Of a stretch of DNA of 24,358 bases, positions 22,833-24,358 are shown one piece after another. A program made the translations under genes and the position numbers. The DNA is from CAYTLW01 sp964438735 (lineage in GTDB: Bacteria > Myxococcota_A > UBA9042), in NCBI GenBank assembly GCA_964438735.1, contig CAYTLW010000114.1, forward strand, positions 1 to 24,358, written 5' to 3'. Every line of letters begins with the position of its first letter. The stretch's first letter is position 1. A model generated the notes under the pieces. The model did not search any database. It saw only the letters and a list, made by a program, of their open reading frames with translations, and was not told where the DNA came from.

Positions 22833-24284
22833 CTACTCTACACCCACGGCCTGTGCGGCCACGGTTTCGAAACTCCACGCGGCCGTCACGGCGTCCATCT
22901 TGCCATCCCCGTCCAGATCCCAGTCGGGCACGAGCAGGCCTTCGACCAGCTCGTCGACCGCCTTCTTGTCGAAACCCGAGCCCTTGAAGGCCGCCGGCGG
23001 CAACGAGTTCACGGCCGCAGCGATGTCCTTCATGGCCACCGCGCCGCAGACCATGCCCTTGCGGGTGGACTTCCAGGTCTCTCCGCCGGTGATCTCACCG
23101 CTCACCCGGGCATCGCCCACCTTGGCCACGACGGGCACGCCGACCACGTAGACCGGGATGTCGACCTTGTTGCCCTGGCCGCCGCCGCTGAGCAGACCGC
23201 CGCTGGCCTTGGCTCCGGGGAACGTGGCCACCGGCGTGCAGGTGCTGCCGGCGGCGCCTTCGAGGTCATAGCTGGCGGCCTTGACCTGGAACGTGCAATC
23301 GGTAGCCGAAGCGGAACAGGTCGCGCCCGTCTTGGCTGGCTGGCCGACCAGCAGTTGCAGAGTGAAAGGCTGGCCCTGGGCCTTGTAGCCGATGGGGCGC
23401 AGCAGCAGGCTGACGGCGCCGCTGACGATGGCCTCGGCGACCGCCTCGTTGGTGAATGGGTAGACGGACAACACCTTGCCCAGCCCGTTGTTCGGCTTGG
23501 CCGTGTCGTCCAGGTCGCAGCCTTTCTTGTGATCCAGCAAAGCCAGTTTGCTGACCCGCTGCACGGCCACGGGCCACGCATCGGGCAGCTTGCACTTGGC
23601 GTCGGTGCAGCCGTTGGCGACGCACTTCAGCGGCGATTTGCAGCCCCCACAGTCGTTGCTGCAACCGGGCTTGATGCCGCACTGGCCGGCATCGCAGGAA
23701 CAGATGACGCCGGGCGGGCCGCAATCGGCCTCGCAAGAGGTCTTGGTCTCGCCGATATCGCAGGTGCCGTCGCCGCAGGTGATGCCCGTCGTCGCCACGC
23801 AGGCGTCGCCCTTGTGGGTGCACTTGCCGTCGTCCTGGCAGGCGTTGGACTTCTGGCAGTCGGCGTCGCCGCCGATGATGCACTTGCCGCCGCTCGCGGT
23901 GCATTTCGCCTCGCCCTTGCAGCCGGCGCTGGCCACGCAATGGGCCAGGGTCCCGGCCTGGCAGGTGCCACCCACATAGCCACAGAGCCCAACGCTGGCG
24001 CAGTCGGGGCTCTCGGCGCAGTCGACGTCGCAGACGGGCAGCCCCGCCTTGACCTGCTTGGGCGTCTTGCAGACAAAAGCGGGTTTGTCGCAGGTGAGTC
24101 CGGGACCACAATCGTTGTCCTTGGCGCAATCGTCACATGGGCCGCCGGACACGACAGTGTCGCTCTGGAAGGCCACGTCCGAGGCGCCGCTGGCGTCCTG
24201 GCCGTCGTTCTTGTTGGCATCGTCGTCCGAGCAGCCGCACGAAGCGGCGACGACCAGGATCAGCATCCCTGCACGAATACGCAT
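22833..24284 (-). CDS. Cys-rich lipoprotein with C-terminal EF-hand-like site
   Basis: A 483-aa secreted lipoprotein. The signal MRIRAGMLILVVAASCGC gives probable lipidation at Cys18, followed by an acidic SDDDANKNDGQDASGASD linker. About residues 48-225 are a dense Cys-rich array (CDDCAKDNDCGPGLTC, CAESPDCASVGLCG, CKGEAKCTASGGKC, CGDGTCDIGETKTSCEADCG). The rest is a soluble domain with few Cys (VAVQRVSKLALLDHKKGCDL, SLLLRPIGYKAQGQPF, VDIPVYVVGVPVVAKVGD) and, near the end, PDWDLDGDGKMDAVTAAW. That is a D-x-D-x-D-G-x-x-D calcium loop, dockerin- or EF-hand-like. It is architecturally similar to the lipoprotein at 13716-14720. The ATG at 24284 has GGAGGT upstream. Function is unknown; surface binding is plausible. 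Confidence 0.88.
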   Translation of the reverse strand: MRIRAGMLILVVAASCGCSDDDANKNDGQDASGASDVAFQSDTVVSGGPCDDCAKDNDCGPGLTCDKPAFVCKTPKQVKAGLPVCDVDCAESPDCASVGLCGYVGGTCQAGTLAHCVASAGCKGEAKCTASGGKCIIGGDADCQKSNACQDDGKCTHKGDACVATTGITCGDGTCDIGETKTSCEADCGPPGVICSCDAGQCGIKPGCSNDCGGCKSPLKCVANGCTDAKCKLPDAWPVAVQRVSKLALLDHKKGCDLDDTAKPNNGLGKVLSVYPFTNEAVAEAIVSGAVSLLLRPIGYKAQGQPFTLQLLVGQPAKTGATCSASATDCTFQVKAASYDLEGAAGSTCTPVATFPGAKASGGLLSGGGQGNKVDIPVYVVGVPVVAKVGDARVSGEITGGETWKSTRKGMVCGAVAMKDIAAAVNSLPPAAFKGSGFDKKAVDELVEGLLVPDWDLDGDGKMDAVTAAWSFETVAAQAVGVE

Positions 24285-24358
24285 ATGGACCTCCGCGCCG
24301 GAGACTAAACAGGATCGCATTGACCTCGATCCAGTTGGGGCTTGACCCGTGATCTCGG
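24285..24358. other. Upstream region of the last gene
   Basis: These 74 bases hold the leader of the minus-strand lipoprotein. Two GGTCAA half-sites can be read on the minus strand. No confident promoter was identified before the window ends. Confidence 0.4.

Overview
The window is high-GC bacterial DNA that most resembles Myxococcota or related former deltaproteobacteria. This is inferred from gene content; there is no rRNA to test it. The pointers are lipoproteins and Sec-exported proteins with Asp/Ala/Gly-rich linkers, DUF4215-type disulfide repeats, a GGGWT/fibrinogen-like module, P domains without a protease, and a 13-fold Ig-like lipoprotein. A run of exactly 100 N shows that it is a scaffolded draft or metagenome assembly. 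No rRNA, tRNA or CRISPR array was seen. || Layout. 1-6.9 kb is compact housekeeping and membrane sequence: a split YeeE/YedE sulfur-transport pair, a thioredoxin-like exported protein, a YedK/HMCES SRAP protein, a small lipoprotein, a ZNT9-like cation diffusion facilitator, a MOP-type flippase and a short-chain dehydrogenase. Genes alternate in strand and often lie tail to tail with only a few bases between stops. 7.0-10.8 kb is one giant Ig-like lipoprotein gene. 10.9-12.4 kb is a minus-strand pair, ychF followed by an MmcQ/YjbR-type gene. 12.5-17.7 kb is an accessory, mobile-element region. It holds an IS903-like element with both inverted repeats, an assembly gap that begins 1 bp outside its right end, a Cys-rich lipoprotein cut by that gap, a small-ORF/nucleotidyltransferase pair, and a decayed rve-type transposase. 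17.7-22.1 kb carries two tandem paralogous secreted proteins that share a head and P domain but have different C-terminal modules. 22.1-24.3 kb holds a methyltransferase and a second Cys-rich lipoprotein. || The most interesting signal is an 85-bp block (16097-16181) made of four consecutive small hairpins. It sits inside the transposase relic and splits the codons for LVLE from those for NLALRQQ, with a frameshift. A second, partial copy (12477-12507) lies upstream of ychF and starts at exactly the same base of the block. That copy is itself interrupted by the IS903-like element. The simplest reading is a small mobile or dispersed hairpin element, with the IS nested inside one copy. || How the genes work together: much of the coding capacity (7065-10847, 13716-14720, 17698-19746, 19829-22120, 22833-24284) builds the cell surface or secreted layer. 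The membrane transporters and soluble enzymes between them look like independent single-gene units. The only likely operons are the two YeeE halves, ychF with the MmcQ gene, the 71-aa ORF with the nucleotidyltransferase, and possibly the two P-domain genes.
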